Part shown: one piece after another, positions 37,304 to 47,743 of the stretch
Layout: each line of letters opens with the position of its first letter
Position numbering within the stretch: the first letter of the stretch is position 1
DNA from: Teredinibacter sp. KSP-S5-2
GTDB lineage: Bacteria; Pseudomonadota; Gammaproteobacteria; Pseudomonadales; Cellvibrionaceae
NCBI RefSeq assembly: GCF_032773895.1
Contig: NZ_CP120416.1
Coordinates: 3,315,001 to 3,379,000, forward strand
DNA length: 64,000 nt
Direction: 5' to 3'
The notes under the pieces: generated by a model
Told to the model about the DNA's origin: nothing
What the model saw: only the letters and a program-made list of their open reading frames with translations
Databases searched by the model: none
Program-made: the position numbers and the translations under genes

Positions 37304-37819
37304 CTATTCGGCAATACTATTTTCTTGCTCCGCATCGCGAATAACACCAAGCTCTTGCTGCGTAAAAATTTTATTAATATCCAGCAGCATTAAAAACTTT
37401 TCGTCAAACTTGGCCATGGAAGAGATAAAATCATAATTAATACGTGCACTCACACGAGGGGCTGGATGCAAATCATCAGAGTCGAGTTCAATTACTTCAT
37501 GAACAGAATCTGTTAGCGCACCAATTACGGTGTTTTCTCCAGCAACCACGACTTCCAGGACAACAATACAAGTATCAATAGTTGGAACAATAGGGGCTAA
37601 ACCAAACTTAAGCCTCAAATCAATAATTGGGACAACACTGCCCCGTAAATTTAATACTCCATAAAAGAAATCGGGTGTTTTCGGGACTTTAGTCACCTCG
37701 CCCAATTCAAGGACTTCTTTGACAAAACTCACACTGACAGCATAGTACTCATCATCCAATATAAATGTTAGATACTGGTTGATATCCTCTTCGAATGTTT
37801 CAGAAACAGGCTGCCCCAT
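37304..37819 (-). CDS. cheW: Chemotaxis adaptor protein CheW
   Basis: Couples receptors to the CheA kinase. The 171 residues are a single CheW fold: YLTFILDDEYYAVSVSFVKEVL, FFYGVLNLRGSVVPIIDLRLKFG, and a C-terminal DFISSMAKFDEKFLMLLDINKIF. It begins 25 bases after the receptor gene and precedes cheR by ten. Confidence 0.94.
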   Translation of the reverse strand: MGQPVSETFEEDINQYLTFILDDEYYAVSVSFVKEVLELGEVTKVPKTPDFFYGVLNLRGSVVPIIDLRLKFGLAPIVPTIDTCIVVLEVVVAGENTVIGALTDSVHEVIELDSDDLHPAPRVSARINYDFISSMAKFDEKFLMLLDINKIFTQQELGVIRDAEQENSIAE

Positions 37820-37844
37820 TTAGTGCCTCACTATACCGTTGTTA

Positions 37845-40190
37845 TTACGCTTGACGTTCAAAGTCATCGTCAGACAAATCACCGAGGGAATCGTCGAGAT
37901 TAATCGTCACTCCAGACTCATCAGAACCTGTATCTGGAATAAACTCTTCCTTTCTGGAAATAGCATTCACTTTAGGCTTATCGGTTTTTTTTGCACTTTC
38001 CTCTAACTGAAAAAAACTAATTACTTCGCGCATCTGTTCTGCTTGAGCATTCAGCTCTTCAGCCGTAGCTGCACTTTCTTCTGCAGCACTGGCATTCTGT
38101 TGAATCACGCTGTCTAATTGTTGTATCGCCTCATTAATTTGAGATACACCAATTTTTTGTTCCCGACAAGCAGCACTAATTTCCTGCACCAGCTCCGCCG
38201 TTTTTTGAATATCCGGCACCAATACTTTTAACAACTCTCCAGCCTCTGCAGCGGTATCAACACTCGAAGAAGTTAAGTCACTAATTTCACTGGCCGCGTT
38301 CTGACTGCTGATTGCCAAATGCCTGACTTCCGAAGCAACTACCGCAAAGCCCTTACCTTGCTCTCCGGCACGTGCCGCTTCAATGGCTGCGTTTAACGCC
38401 AATAAATTTGTTTGCCGGGATATTTCACCTATGACCGATATTTTCTCTGCAATTTGACGCATTGCGTGTTCAGTTCGGCTAACGGCATCTCCACTATTTT
38501 GCGCATTTTGTGCGGCTTGATTGGCAATTTTTTCTGTTTGCCCAGCGTTATCGGCATTTTGTTCGATATTCGCACTCATTTCTTCCATAGCAGAAGAGGT
38601 CTGTTCAATCGCAGAAGCTTGATTACTTGCCCCGGCTGCTATTTGTTGCGAGGCGGTACTCAATTGCTCAGCACCACTTGAAACATTATTACCTGCAGCC
38701 TGAAGCTCGCCAATAACATTGGCAAGTTGGTCTACCATCTGCTGATTGGCACTTAGAAGTTGACCAATTTCATCGTCTCTATCTTCGCTTTCTTCAACAT
38801 TCAAATTACCTTGTGCAACACGTGCCAAAGCCGCCACGGCTTTCTCCAAAGGCCGTGATATCGCACGAGAAAACAGTAAAGCGATGACAAATGAAACAAC
38901 AACAGCAATTAAGACCATAATTGCTGTATCTCTTTTTAATCCGTGGATTCCCTCCATTGCCTCTTCAGTATCTTTTTCACTTAAAATGCCCCAGTTTAAC
39001 CCGGGAATTTCAAGCGGTTCATACGCGGAAAACACCGGCACACCACGGTAATCCAAAAATTCTGACTGACCATGACGACCGGCAAAAACACTTTCCGCTC
39101 CGGGTGAATTAACTGGTTGAGTTAAAATACCGGTATTAAGGTGATCAATCATCTTCAAGTTCTGTTGTGATAGACCAATTTCCTTCATCTGTTCCAGATA
39201 CGCATCTTTATCGGTAAGCATGAAGCGGGAATCACTGCGCAGTTTTAGGTCATCTCCGACAATATAAACTTCACCGGTTTCCTCCATGCCAACCGCTTCC
39301 CAGCGCTGATTACTGGTTGTAATATCAGATAACCTTGCAACTGGAACCTGAATAGCAAAGATCCCAACCAGGGTTTCACCATCGTAGATAGGTGCAGATA
39401 TAAACATTGCAGGTGCATTATAGGACGGCTGGTAAAATGCAAAATCCGCTGTGTAAACATCATCAATCAGGTTGAGCTGAACCGTTTCGCGAAATGCCTT
39501 ACCTAAAGACGACTCAACATAAGGCCCCCGCAACAAAGATGTAGCGAAATCCACTTCTTTGTATACCGAATACACCACATAGCCTGTTTCAGGCTCGATA
39601 AGAAACACATCATAAAAACCAAAAGTGTCCATTAAACTACGGAAAAACGAGTGATACTTTTTATGGACCTGACTATATGTAGTGTTGTCTTTTGCAGCCT
39701 CCATTAAATGTTTTGATCCAGTGGGGGCACTGTTGTTGGAGGTGTACTGATATTGAAGGTAGCGGGTAATAACGTCTTGCGGCAATACAGTCTGAATCGA
39801 TACGGCATTTTCTGAGTTTTGATTTAGCTTCGGAACAAACTCTGTCCTATAATACTTGATTAAGGAATTATTCAGCTCTTCATCTTGTGCCGTTTGAGCT
39901 GCTTTTTTCAGACTGAAAAATGATGCATTAAATTCTTTTGCGCTTTCAATCACAACCGGTGCGGTGGAGAAGTTTTTTACTTGCTTCCTTAGCTGCTCGA
40001 AAAATAACTTAAGCTCTTCAGCCTTTCCTTCTCGCGTAGCCACCAACTGATTAAATTCAGCGTGTCTCAATGCCACACTTGCTTCATAGTAGGACAAATA
40101 GCCTATAGTGACCGACAGTGCAGTACTCATTAAAACAAGCGTAATTGATAACTTATAGGATAATTTTAAATTTCTGAAAAATGACCGCAT
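37845..40190 (-). CDS. Methyl-accepting chemotaxis protein with large periplasmic sensor
   Basis: Chemoreceptor of 781 residues. TM1 at about 12–32, a periplasmic region of about 390 residues typical of a double Cache-type sensor ([35 protein letters not shown]), TM2 at about 425–447, HAMP, then a cytoplasmic coiled coil with the conserved tip [20 protein letters not shown]. The C terminus is acidic (ends SDDDFERQA) with no CheR-tethering pentapeptide. The ligand cannot be told from sequence. It is the only receptor in the cluster and is transcribed away from STAS–cheA. Confidence 0.92.
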   Translation of the reverse strand: MRSFFRNLKLSYKLSITLVLMSTALSVTIGYLSYYEASVALRHAEFNQLVATREGKAEELKLFFEQLRKQVKNFSTAPVVIESAKEFNASFFSLKKAAQTAQDEELNNSLIKYYRTEFVPKLNQNSENAVSIQTVLPQDVITRYLQYQYTSNNSAPTGSKHLMEAAKDNTTYSQVHKKYHSFFRSLMDTFGFYDVFLIEPETGYVVYSVYKEVDFATSLLRGPYVESSLGKAFRETVQLNLIDDVYTADFAFYQPSYNAPAMFISAPIYDGETLVGIFAIQVPVARLSDITTSNQRWEAVGMEETGEVYIVGDDLKLRSDSRFMLTDKDAYLEQMKEIGLSQQNLKMIDHLNTGILTQPVNSPGAESVFAGRHGQSEFLDYRGVPVFSAYEPLEIPGLNWGILSEKDTEEAMEGIHGLKRDTAIMVLIAVVVSFVIALLFSRAISRPLEKAVAALARVAQGNLNVEESEDRDDEIGQLLSANQQMVDQLANVIGELQAAGNNVSSGAEQLSTASQQIAAGASNQASAIEQTSSAMEEMSANIEQNADNAGQTEKIANQAAQNAQNSGDAVSRTEHAMRQIAEKISVIGEISRQTNLLALNAAIEAARAGEQGKGFAVVASEVRHLAISSQNAASEISDLTSSSVDTAAEAGELLKVLVPDIQKTAELVQEISAACREQKIGVSQINEAIQQLDSVIQQNASAAEESAATAEELNAQAEQMREVISFFQLEESAKKTDKPKVNAISRKEEFIPDTGSDESGVTINLDDSLGDLSDDDFERQA

Positions 40191-40496
40191 TTAGCAACTC
40201 CAGACCCTAGTAGCGATTGACCAAATAAGTTGATTTTGCTTCCAGTTCTCAAAGAATAGCGTCCCCAACACTTTACCCCTATACCGTTATGGTCTAAAAA
40301 AAGGAATAAACAATTCCCACAAAGAATAGGTTTATTATATTTAGCACATATATTTGATTTACGAACAACCGAACTATAATTAAATCATTTCTGCAAATAC
40401 GGATTGATTATAGAAAGGAATACTTTACATACATGCCACTCCAAAGCAGGTCAGTTATTTGATTTTTTATTTGCTGGTTAAAGAACGAGAATCATT
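40191..40496. promoter_or_regulatory. Divergent control region between MCP and STAS genes
   Basis: A 306-base AT-rich gap from which both halves of the chemosensory cluster are transcribed. On the plus strand TTGATT (40354–40359) and TATAAT (40375–40380) are a possible promoter with a short 15-base spacer. No convincing flagellar sigma-28 sequence was found. The STAS gene has a weak purine-rich site before its ATG. No ORF or repeat seen. Confidence 0.35.
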
Positions 40497-40784
40497 ATGA
40501 AATGCATCAAGCTTCCTGCTGAAGTTTCTATCTATGCTGTTACCGAATTAAAACAAAAGATCGAACCATACCTATCAAATAATCAAGAAATCGAGCTCGA
40601 TTTTGAGCAAGTTGAAACGCTAGACACAGCGGGAGTCCAGCTGCTTATTTGGTTACATAAGCGATCAACTCATGACAATCAGCCACTCAAGCTCACCCAT
40701 ATTAACGAGCAGATATTGTCCGTTCTTGAATATGTTGGCGTAAAAGAAATGTTATGCATCCCCGAGGAACTAACACATGAGTGA
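40497..40784 (+). CDS. STAS domain protein of chemosensory cluster
   Basis: 95-residue anti-sigma-factor-antagonist fold. The switch motif is D43-T44-A45-G46 (DTAGVQLL). The serine phosphorylated in SpoIIAA aligns with A45, so regulation by phosphorylation there is not possible, though T44 is adjacent. STAS proteins head several gammaproteobacterial che operons with cheA; the role there is not defined. It overlaps cheA by eight bases (ATGAGTGA), indicating tight translational coupling and probably equal amounts of the two proteins. Confidence 0.88.
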   Translation: MKCIKLPAEVSIYAVTELKQKIEPYLSNNQEIELDFEQVETLDTAGVQLLIWLHKRSTHDNQPLKLTHINEQILSVLEYVGVKEMLCIPEELTHE

Positions 40785-42897
40785 TCCAAGAGAACTTTTT
40801 GCCCAGGAGGCTGAAGAACTCATATCCGCTGCCGAAGAGGCTCTCGTTCACTTAGAGCAGACACCTGACGATGCGGAACTCATGAACACCCTATTTAGAG
40901 CAGTTCATACAATGAAAGGCTCCTCCGGTATGTTTGATTATCGGGATGTAGTGGAATTCAGCCACGTATTTGAAACTGTTCTGGATCAATATAGAGGCTC
41001 AAATCTTAAAGTAACCAACGAAAACATTGGGTTATTTCTCGAGTGCGTCGACCACATTAGTACGTTGGTCAACTTAGCAGGCGAAGGTGTTACACAACTT
41101 CCATCAGACACTGCGGTCTACGGCAAGTCTCTTCTGGATCAGCTACTTCAGTTGGTCCAAGCGGATTCTAAAGCCTCCGCTGACTCAAACGAAGTAAACG
41201 ACGATGAATCTGACATTTCAACAGATGATGAACCCTGGATTATATTGCTTAACCTTGGGCCCGACGTGCTTCGTAATGGAATGGACCCACTTTCCTTTAT
41301 TTACTACCTTGAGAACTTGGGCAAGGTCGAAAGCGTAGAGATCTTTGACAACGAACTGCCTCTGAATTCAGAAATGGATCCCGAGACCTGTTATATCAAT
41401 ATACAGGTTCTTTTTAAGGGAAAAGTCAACAAGCAGCAAATCGCTGATGTCTTTGAATTTTTAGTTGATGATTGTCAGATACTCATTAACCCACCCCAAT
41501 CCGAATTAAAAGAGTTAACAGAGAACCTCGCTCATGTTACTGACGACCAAAGAATTGGAGAAATCCTGTGCGAAATTGGCGCAATCAGTACTCAAGAATT
41601 AGATCAGGCCAGACAACAACAGCTCAAACTTGTTGAAGATAATATACAAAAACGTATCGGCGAAATCCTTATCGAAATGAAATCCGCCGATCCCGCTATC
41701 GTTAAAGCGGCAGTAAAACAGCAAAATACCATTCGCACCAATACCACGGTGAGAGTCGAAACAGCCAAACTGGAACGTCTATTTAACCTTGTTGGCGAAC
41801 TTATAATTAACAATGCGAACTCAAACCGATTAATTGAAGCTTTGCCAGAAGAAGAGGAACTCAATAATACCGCCAGTATATTATCCCACCTGGTCAACGA
41901 AATACGAGATACCACTACCGAACTGCGAATGGTTGAACTCAATGCAACATTTAACCGTTTCAAACGAGTAATACGCGACCTATCTCAAAAAGCGGGAAAA
42001 CAAATTGATCTAAAAATCGAAGGCGGTAGTACAGAACTGGACAAGTCATTAATTGAGAAAATTGTTGACCCGTTGACACACTTGATTCGAAATTCGGTCG
42101 ACCATGGTATTGAAGACAGTGAAACCCGAACAAGCCTGGGCAAACCGGAAGCAGGAACGATTACTCTAAAAGCCTACCAGGCTTCAGGCAATGTCATTAT
42201 TGAGGTTAAAGATGACGGTAAAGGCATAGACGCAGAAAAAGTCAGAGCGAAAGCGATAGAGCGTGAGCTCATATCTGCAGATTCTCATCTTTCCCCGGAA
42301 GAATGCTATCGGCTCATATTTTTACCTGGTTTTTCCACCGCGCAAGCAGTCTCGGAGATTTCTGGCCGCGGTGTGGGAATGGATGTAGTCAAAAAAAATA
42401 TCGAATCAATTGGCGGAGTAATTTCAATCGAAAGCGAACCACAAAAAGGATCACTGTTTCGATTTAGAATTCCTCTGACCATGGCAATTATCGATGGCTT
42501 TCTTATTCAGGTTGGCGAAAGTCGATATGTTATCCCGCTCGCGAATGTCTCCGAATGCATAGAGCACGACGATATAACCTGGAAAAAAATTCGAAACAAT
42601 GCAGATATTAACCTTCGTGGAGAATTACTTCCCCTTGCACGCTTACGAGACTATTTCTCTCTACCTAAAACAGAAATATGGGAAAGAGTGATTGTTATTG
42701 AGCATTTAGATATGCGGGTGGGCGTGGTTGTGGACGATTTACTCGGTGAAATACAAGCTGTGATTAAGCCGCTCAGTAAAGCGATCAACAATCAAATCGG
42801 TTACAGCGGCGCAACCATTCTCAGCGATGGCAATATAGCCATGATTCTGGACATCGGTACAATTATCGAATCGTTTTTAGAAAAGCAGGCCTGTTAG
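40777..42897 (+). CDS. cheA: Chemotaxis histidine kinase CheA with MshEN-like insert
   Basis: Chemosensory kinase, 706 residues. HPt domain with phospho-accepting H44 (RAVHTMKGSSG); an acidic linker (about 128–152); a ferredoxin-like P2-type domain (about 153–240). Residues 259–316 then carry two 24-residue repeats of MshEN type (RIGEILCEIG… and RIGEILIEMK…). The dimerisation helices, HATPase (HLIRNSVDHGIED; DDGKGID; GRGVGMDVV) and CheW-like domain follow. The ATP-binding boxes are intact. No receiver is fused. It overlaps STAS; no cheY, cheZ or cheD is in the cluster, so its phosphorylation target is CheB or a regulator elsewhere. Confidence 0.93.
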   Translation: MSDPRELFAQEAEELISAAEEALVHLEQTPDDAELMNTLFRAVHTMKGSSGMFDYRDVVEFSHVFETVLDQYRGSNLKVTNENIGLFLECVDHISTLVNLAGEGVTQLPSDTAVYGKSLLDQLLQLVQADSKASADSNEVNDDESDISTDDEPWIILLNLGPDVLRNGMDPLSFIYYLENLGKVESVEIFDNELPLNSEMDPETCYINIQVLFKGKVNKQQIADVFEFLVDDCQILINPPQSELKELTENLAHVTDDQRIGEILCEIGAISTQELDQARQQQLKLVEDNIQKRIGEILIEMKSADPAIVKAAVKQQNTIRTNTTVRVETAKLERLFNLVGELIINNANSNRLIEALPEEEELNNTASILSHLVNEIRDTTTELRMVELNATFNRFKRVIRDLSQKAGKQIDLKIEGGSTELDKSLIEKIVDPLTHLIRNSVDHGIEDSETRTSLGKPEAGTITLKAYQASGNVIIEVKDDGKGIDAEKVRAKAIERELISADSHLSPEECYRLIFLPGFSTAQAVSEISGRGVGMDVVKKNIESIGGVISIESEPQKGSLFRFRIPLTMAIIDGFLIQVGESRYVIPLANVSECIEHDDITWKKIRNNADINLRGELLPLARLRDYFSLPKTEIWERVIVIEHLDMRVGVVVDDLLGEIQAVIKPLSKAINNQIGYSGATILSDGNIAMILDIGTIIESFLEKQAC

Positions 42898-42905
42898 GCC
42901 TGCTT
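42883..42905. terminator. Bidirectional hairpin between cheA and DUF3360 gene
   Basis: Perfect 9-base arms 42883–42891 and 42897–42905 with loop TGTTA, spanning the cheA stop codon. On the minus strand TTTTCT follows the stem, suited to ending the DUF3360 transcript, whose stop is eight bases away. Confidence 0.6.
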
Positions 42906-42912
42906 ACAGATA

Positions 42913-44355
42913 TTATATAAGAGCGGGAATACCGGGAATCATTCCTACGACAGCCATGATCGAAGTACAAATAATAAATGCTGCACCAGGTATCACCATA
43001 CGATCAACAACACTCAACGTTTTACCTCTGTGCGCGTCTCCTATTAACCCCATGTTATCCAGAAACATCGTTAACGACCAACCAAATACCGGGTTTACCA
43101 ACGCAGAAGCAAAAATACATACACCCGCTCCCTGCGCATTTTTTTCGTCAGAAATCATCTGCATACCGGCTTCAAGCAACGGTAAAAACACCCCCACCAG
43201 AAGAGCAACCACCAAAACCGGTTTCCAGGATGCTAGATCCATTGGATAACCCCAAACGGCCGCCACAATACAAAATAAACCGGTCAACACAGCACCAGCA
43301 GGAATCGGTCGTTTTGCAATCGCAGCAGGAATCATATAGGTTCCCCAAGAGCTCGATAGATTTCCCCCGCCCAACGCAGATCCAACCATCTGACGAATAG
43401 AGCAGATAGTCATAGTGTCATCAACATTCATTAGCACTTTATTCGTTTTGGGATAGTTCATTTCCTGGAACACTCTGTGACCTAAAAAATCGGGTGGCCA
43501 CATTGCAACAGCCAAAAGCGCAAAAGGCATTACAGCAAGATAATTGGCTAAATCCGGTAACCCCATTTGCCATCCTGTATTTTCACCCCACCAATACATT
43601 GGATTTAGATGTGGTATCCCCGGGCTGGTTTGAAACTCGAAAGGCGTACCAAGCAGCCAAGAAAGTAAAAGAGCAAATGCAGAGCACAGTGGAATAGAAA
43701 GCCAACGTTTTTTTAACCTTGCTAAAACAGCATAAATAATTACCGTCGACAATATAAGAATAAAAGCCAGAGACGGAACACCACTCTCTGCGGTCCACAG
43801 TTTGAAACTGGATATCTGGCTTAGAGTTCCGACCGCCCCTAAATAAATCAGCAAACCGCCTCGAACACCATCCCCCGTTAATGTGATTAAACGAGAACCA
43901 CCTTTGCTAAAACTCAGTGCCAGACCAAAAATTCCCACAGTAATTCCCAATGCAAGGGGATGTCCGCCAGATGAAACAATTAATGGAATCATTGGAATCA
44001 TTGGCCCGTGAGTACCGGCCAAATTGGCATTTGGGTTTAAAAAACCTGAAAACAGAAGCGCAAACAGCACACCAACAATGATCATTTCGAAACGAGTGTT
44101 TTCGATGATAAAAGCGGTATCAAGACCTTGATATTGTGCGGCCCATGCACCAACCATTGCCGCAACCATAACAACTTTTCCTATTGTCCCGGCTAAAGCA
44201 GGAACAATATCTTCCCATTCAAAATGATAATCACGCCAAGGTAAATTAAACCCCCAGCGTCTCGGCTCCATAACGGAAAGCTCATGCTCTAAATACTCAG
44301 CACGAGATGAGAAGTCACCTCTGTGTCTTCGTTGCAAAATATATGAACTAGGCAT
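42913..44355 (-). CDS. DUF3360 family membrane transporter
   Basis: Polytopic inner-membrane protein of 480 residues with about eleven to twelve hydrophobic segments and an NCS2/SLC26-like organisation (NLAGTHGPMIPMIPLIVSSGGHPLALG in the core region). Substrate unknown; the Asn/Gly/Pro-rich half-helix segments suggest an anion or nucleobase-type transporter (inference). I start at ATG 44355 (MPSSYILQRRHRGDF); the frame runs on to 44415 without a better start. It converges on cheA and has a palindrome-rich upstream region, so it is likely regulated on its own. Confidence 0.82.
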   Translation of the reverse strand: MPSSYILQRRHRGDFSSRAEYLEHELSVMEPRRWGFNLPWRDYHFEWEDIVPALAGTIGKVVMVAAMVGAWAAQYQGLDTAFIIENTRFEMIIVGVLFALLFSGFLNPNANLAGTHGPMIPMIPLIVSSGGHPLALGITVGIFGLALSFSKGGSRLITLTGDGVRGGLLIYLGAVGTLSQISSFKLWTAESGVPSLAFILILSTVIIYAVLARLKKRWLSIPLCSAFALLLSWLLGTPFEFQTSPGIPHLNPMYWWGENTGWQMGLPDLANYLAVMPFALLAVAMWPPDFLGHRVFQEMNYPKTNKVLMNVDDTMTICSIRQMVGSALGGGNLSSSWGTYMIPAAIAKRPIPAGAVLTGLFCIVAAVWGYPMDLASWKPVLVVALLVGVFLPLLEAGMQMISDEKNAQGAGVCIFASALVNPVFGWSLTMFLDNMGLIGDAHRGKTLSVVDRMVIPGAAFIICTSIMAVVGMIPGIPALI

Positions 44356-44898
44356 TGTGTAGATCTTCTTGTGTTTTGAAAATTCTTCAAAGCTACATAC
44401 GCATGAAAAACACAAGATAGCAATTCGTTTATTAGTATGTATACGAGCGTATATATTAGTGCTTAAACTCGCTAAAGCTTACCACCTATACAAAAAACGC
44501 ACCCTGCTTACTCGAAAAACAATTGACAAATATCAAAATAAAGAAAGAGAGGAAAATAAAATTGAATTTTTTCTTAGAAAAAGAAATTTAAAAGTTATAA
44601 ATAATTTTTTAACACATCATAAATCCGAATAACTATTTTTACCCACCCCTCATACTCACACAATAAAACGGTACTTTTTTACTAATTAATTAACTCACCC
44701 AAAATTAAATCATACGTTTGATTTTTATTTCAAAACCAAAAACATTTGAATTCATTTGCCTCTTTCTTCGGCAAATAAAGATATCTATATTTAAGAACGA
44801 AAAGAAAATGAGAACTAAACCGGAAGCAAACAAAAACAACTAGCTTATCCTTGTTCAAGAAAATTTATTTCTGCATGCATAAGAAAAGAGAATTATTG
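44356..44898. promoter_or_regulatory. AT-rich 543-base upstream region of DUF3360 gene with palindromes
   Basis: No credible gene. A perfect 10-base inverted repeat (44368–44377 / 44407–44416) would form a hairpin in the mRNA leader, its near arm touching the ribosome site of the DUF3360 gene. An operator-like palindrome TATACG-AG-CGTATA lies at 44440–44453. A hairpin (TTTGCC/GGCAAA) lies further on around 44756–44776. The remaining DNA is strongly AT rich with many A and T runs. Function inferred only from symmetry and position. Confidence 0.45.
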
Positions 44899-45279
44899 TC
44901 ATTCCACTTTCAATTGAGCACCGAATTTCATACTCAACACTTTTTGATCTGCCTTTTTTAAACCTTTAAAAATAAGCTCATAGGAATGGTCAATCATTCG
45001 TTCAATTTCAGATTGAGGAATAGAACCATCGGAAATAACAGTATTCCAATGCTTTTTATTCATATGATAACCAGGAATAACGCTCGGAAAAATATCTCGC
45101 AGCGCATTTGCTTGCTCTGGTTCACATTTCAAATTGACTCTGGCACAGTCGCCTTCCATATATAAAATTGCGTAGATTTTCTCTCGCAAGCGAAAAACTG
45201 CTGACTGTTCGCCAAAAGGGAAGTCTTCTGTCGTTTCGGGCTTATTCATCATATACGCCCTGATCTGTTGGTAATTCAT
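44899..45279 (-). CDS. MmcQ/YjbR family protein
   Basis: 126-residue cytoplasmic protein of the YjbR/MmcQ fold, a double-wing DNA-binding-like family with unproven function. Markers: YMMNKPETTEDFPFGEQSAVFRL, ILYMEGDCARVNLKC, and GYHMNKKHWNTVISDGSIP followed by the SYELIFKGLKK helix. It starts seven bases after the outer-membrane-protein gene and is probably co-transcribed with it. Confidence 0.9.
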   Translation of the reverse strand: MNYQQIRAYMMNKPETTEDFPFGEQSAVFRLREKIYAILYMEGDCARVNLKCEPEQANALRDIFPSVIPGYHMNKKHWNTVISDGSIPQSEIERMIDHSYELIFKGLKKADQKVLSMKFGAQLKVE

Positions 45280-45286
45280 ATAACAA

Positions 45287-45883
45287 TCAAAATCCTGTTC
45301 CTATAGATAAGCGCAGGCTATTTTTAATACCGCTATCTTCATTCAAATACCGATTAAAATATACCCCGACACTGACGCTATCAGCACTGTGTGCGACCCC
45401 AAACTGGAAATAATAACCACCATTCAAGTCGATATCTTCTTCGTAACAGTTTGAGCAATTGGAAATGGATCGACTCGATTCAAAAATAGTACTTACACCG
45501 GCCCTTGCCGTCAGGAAAGTCGATTGTCTTTTCCCCAATACCAGACGCGGCCCAAACTCAAGGTATGCCATAACGCCGTTAGCGTCGGAAGATTCGGATT
45601 TTCGATCACCATCCGGTTCTTCAACCACTTGGGTAAAGGCATCATTATCCTCGTAAAACAAAAGCTCCAGGCCACCAGTTAGCATTAACCAATTGATGTT
45701 GTCATTGGCGTAGGAAACACTGGTTCCTAAACTGTAGGCGTCGTCATCGACGCCTTCCTGAAATGCCTTTTCACGCTCAAGTGTGATCGATGAAAAGTAC
45801 CCGTCCCATATCCATTGATCTCCAGCATTCGCAGAAACAGATATTACCGCCAACAGCAATATTTTGATCGCGCCTCTTAGCAT
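45287..45883 (-). CDS. Small outer-membrane beta-barrel protein
   Basis: Not recognised by family. The 198 residues start with a signal peptide (cut after ANA, about residue 20) and continue with alternating amphipathic strands (YSLGTSVSYAND, GVMAYLEFGPRLVLG, GGYYFQFGVAHSADSVSVGVYF). The C terminus (LRLSIGTGF) ends in Phe, the outer-membrane assembly signal. An insertion with a close Cys pair (NCSNCYEED) may form a disulfide loop outside. About eight strands are expected. Seven bases separate it from yjbR. Confidence 0.75.
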   Translation of the reverse strand: MLRGAIKILLLAVISVSANAGDQWIWDGYFSSITLEREKAFQEGVDDDAYSLGTSVSYANDNINWLMLTGGLELLFYEDNDAFTQVVEEPDGDRKSESSDANGVMAYLEFGPRLVLGKRQSTFLTARAGVSTIFESSRSISNCSNCYEEDIDLNGGYYFQFGVAHSADSVSVGVYFNRYLNEDSGIKNSLRLSIGTGF

Positions 45884-45964
45884 AAGGTCATCTCCAACTT
45901 GGATGCTGGAACAATATCAGGGTTTACGATTGAATACTTTGAATGTCGTCGCGACGGAAAAGTA

Positions 45965-46306
45965 TTATTCCTGGATGGATAACTCTTGCAACACATTGTT
46001 AAACGCGTGATAAATATCCTTATCCATGTCCAGAAACTGTACACCAATTCCGGCCCCGGAATTACCACTCAACAATGCTGAGTTTGTGACTTTAGCGTGT
46101 GCCCTGGCACGATGACGCTCACCACGAAAATTAAAAAAGAATTCAATTCCAATAGTTGAACCAATGGCAAGCGCTTGATCAAAAACGAAATAGAGACCGC
46201 CCTTAGATACATTTTGTATCTGTGCGGAATGGAGGCTTTTGTCTGCTAATAAGATTCTGGCGGACCAGTTAACAGGAAATCTGGGATGAGCTCGTCGCTC
46301 GCTCAC
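45965..46306 (-). CDS. PilZ domain protein
   Basis: Single-domain c-di-GMP receptor, 113 residues. Both binding signatures are present: RxxxR (R5 to R9, RRAHPRF) and NxSxxG (N32, S34, G37 in QNVSKGGLYF). The rest is the PilZ barrel ending in a C-terminal helix (YHAFNNVLQEL). Unlike the 576-residue protein near fimX, this one should bind c-di-GMP. ATG at 46306 begins MSERRAHPRF. It stands alone, 81 bases upstream of the barrel gene, at the right edge of the accessory segment. Confidence 0.92.
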   Translation of the reverse strand: MSERRAHPRFPVNWSARILLADKSLHSAQIQNVSKGGLYFVFDQALAIGSTIGIEFFFNFRGERHRARAHAKVTNSALLSGNSGAGIGVQFLDMDKDIYHAFNNVLQELSIQE

Positions 46307-46365
46307 TCACGTTCTCCCACTATTACTGAGTTCTCGCCCCAAGAATAGTCAGAACGAGAAATAAA

Positions 46366-46390
46366 TGCCCACTGGCTATTCCAGTGGGCA
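46366..46390 (-). terminator. Rho-independent terminator of purA
   Basis: Perfect 10-base arms 46366–46375 and 46381–46390 with a 5-base loop, followed on the minus strand by a T-rich stretch (plus 46355–46365). It begins about 18 bases after the purA stop. Confidence 0.8.
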
Positions 46391-46407
46391 CGAGTAGTTG
46401 TAAAAAC

Positions 46408-47709
<1,302 letters not shown>

Positions 47710-47743
47710 TCACTCGCTTACATTAATAAATAAAAACTTTCGC

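Noticed and set aside
37294-37350. N-terminal extension of CheR overlapping cheW
   Set aside because: It would overlap the cheW coding end and adds residues outside the CheR fold; a start at 37293 or 37272 is more likely.
40191-40496. Flagellar sigma-28 promoter for the chemosensory genes
   Set aside because: TAAA-like sequences occur but none has a good GCCGATAA-type partner at the right distance.
44369-44632. 87-codon plus-strand frame upstream of the DUF3360 gene
   Set aside because: It begins inside or against the leader of the opposite gene, has very AT-driven Lys/Asn/Ile-rich composition, no ribosome site and no recognisable domain.
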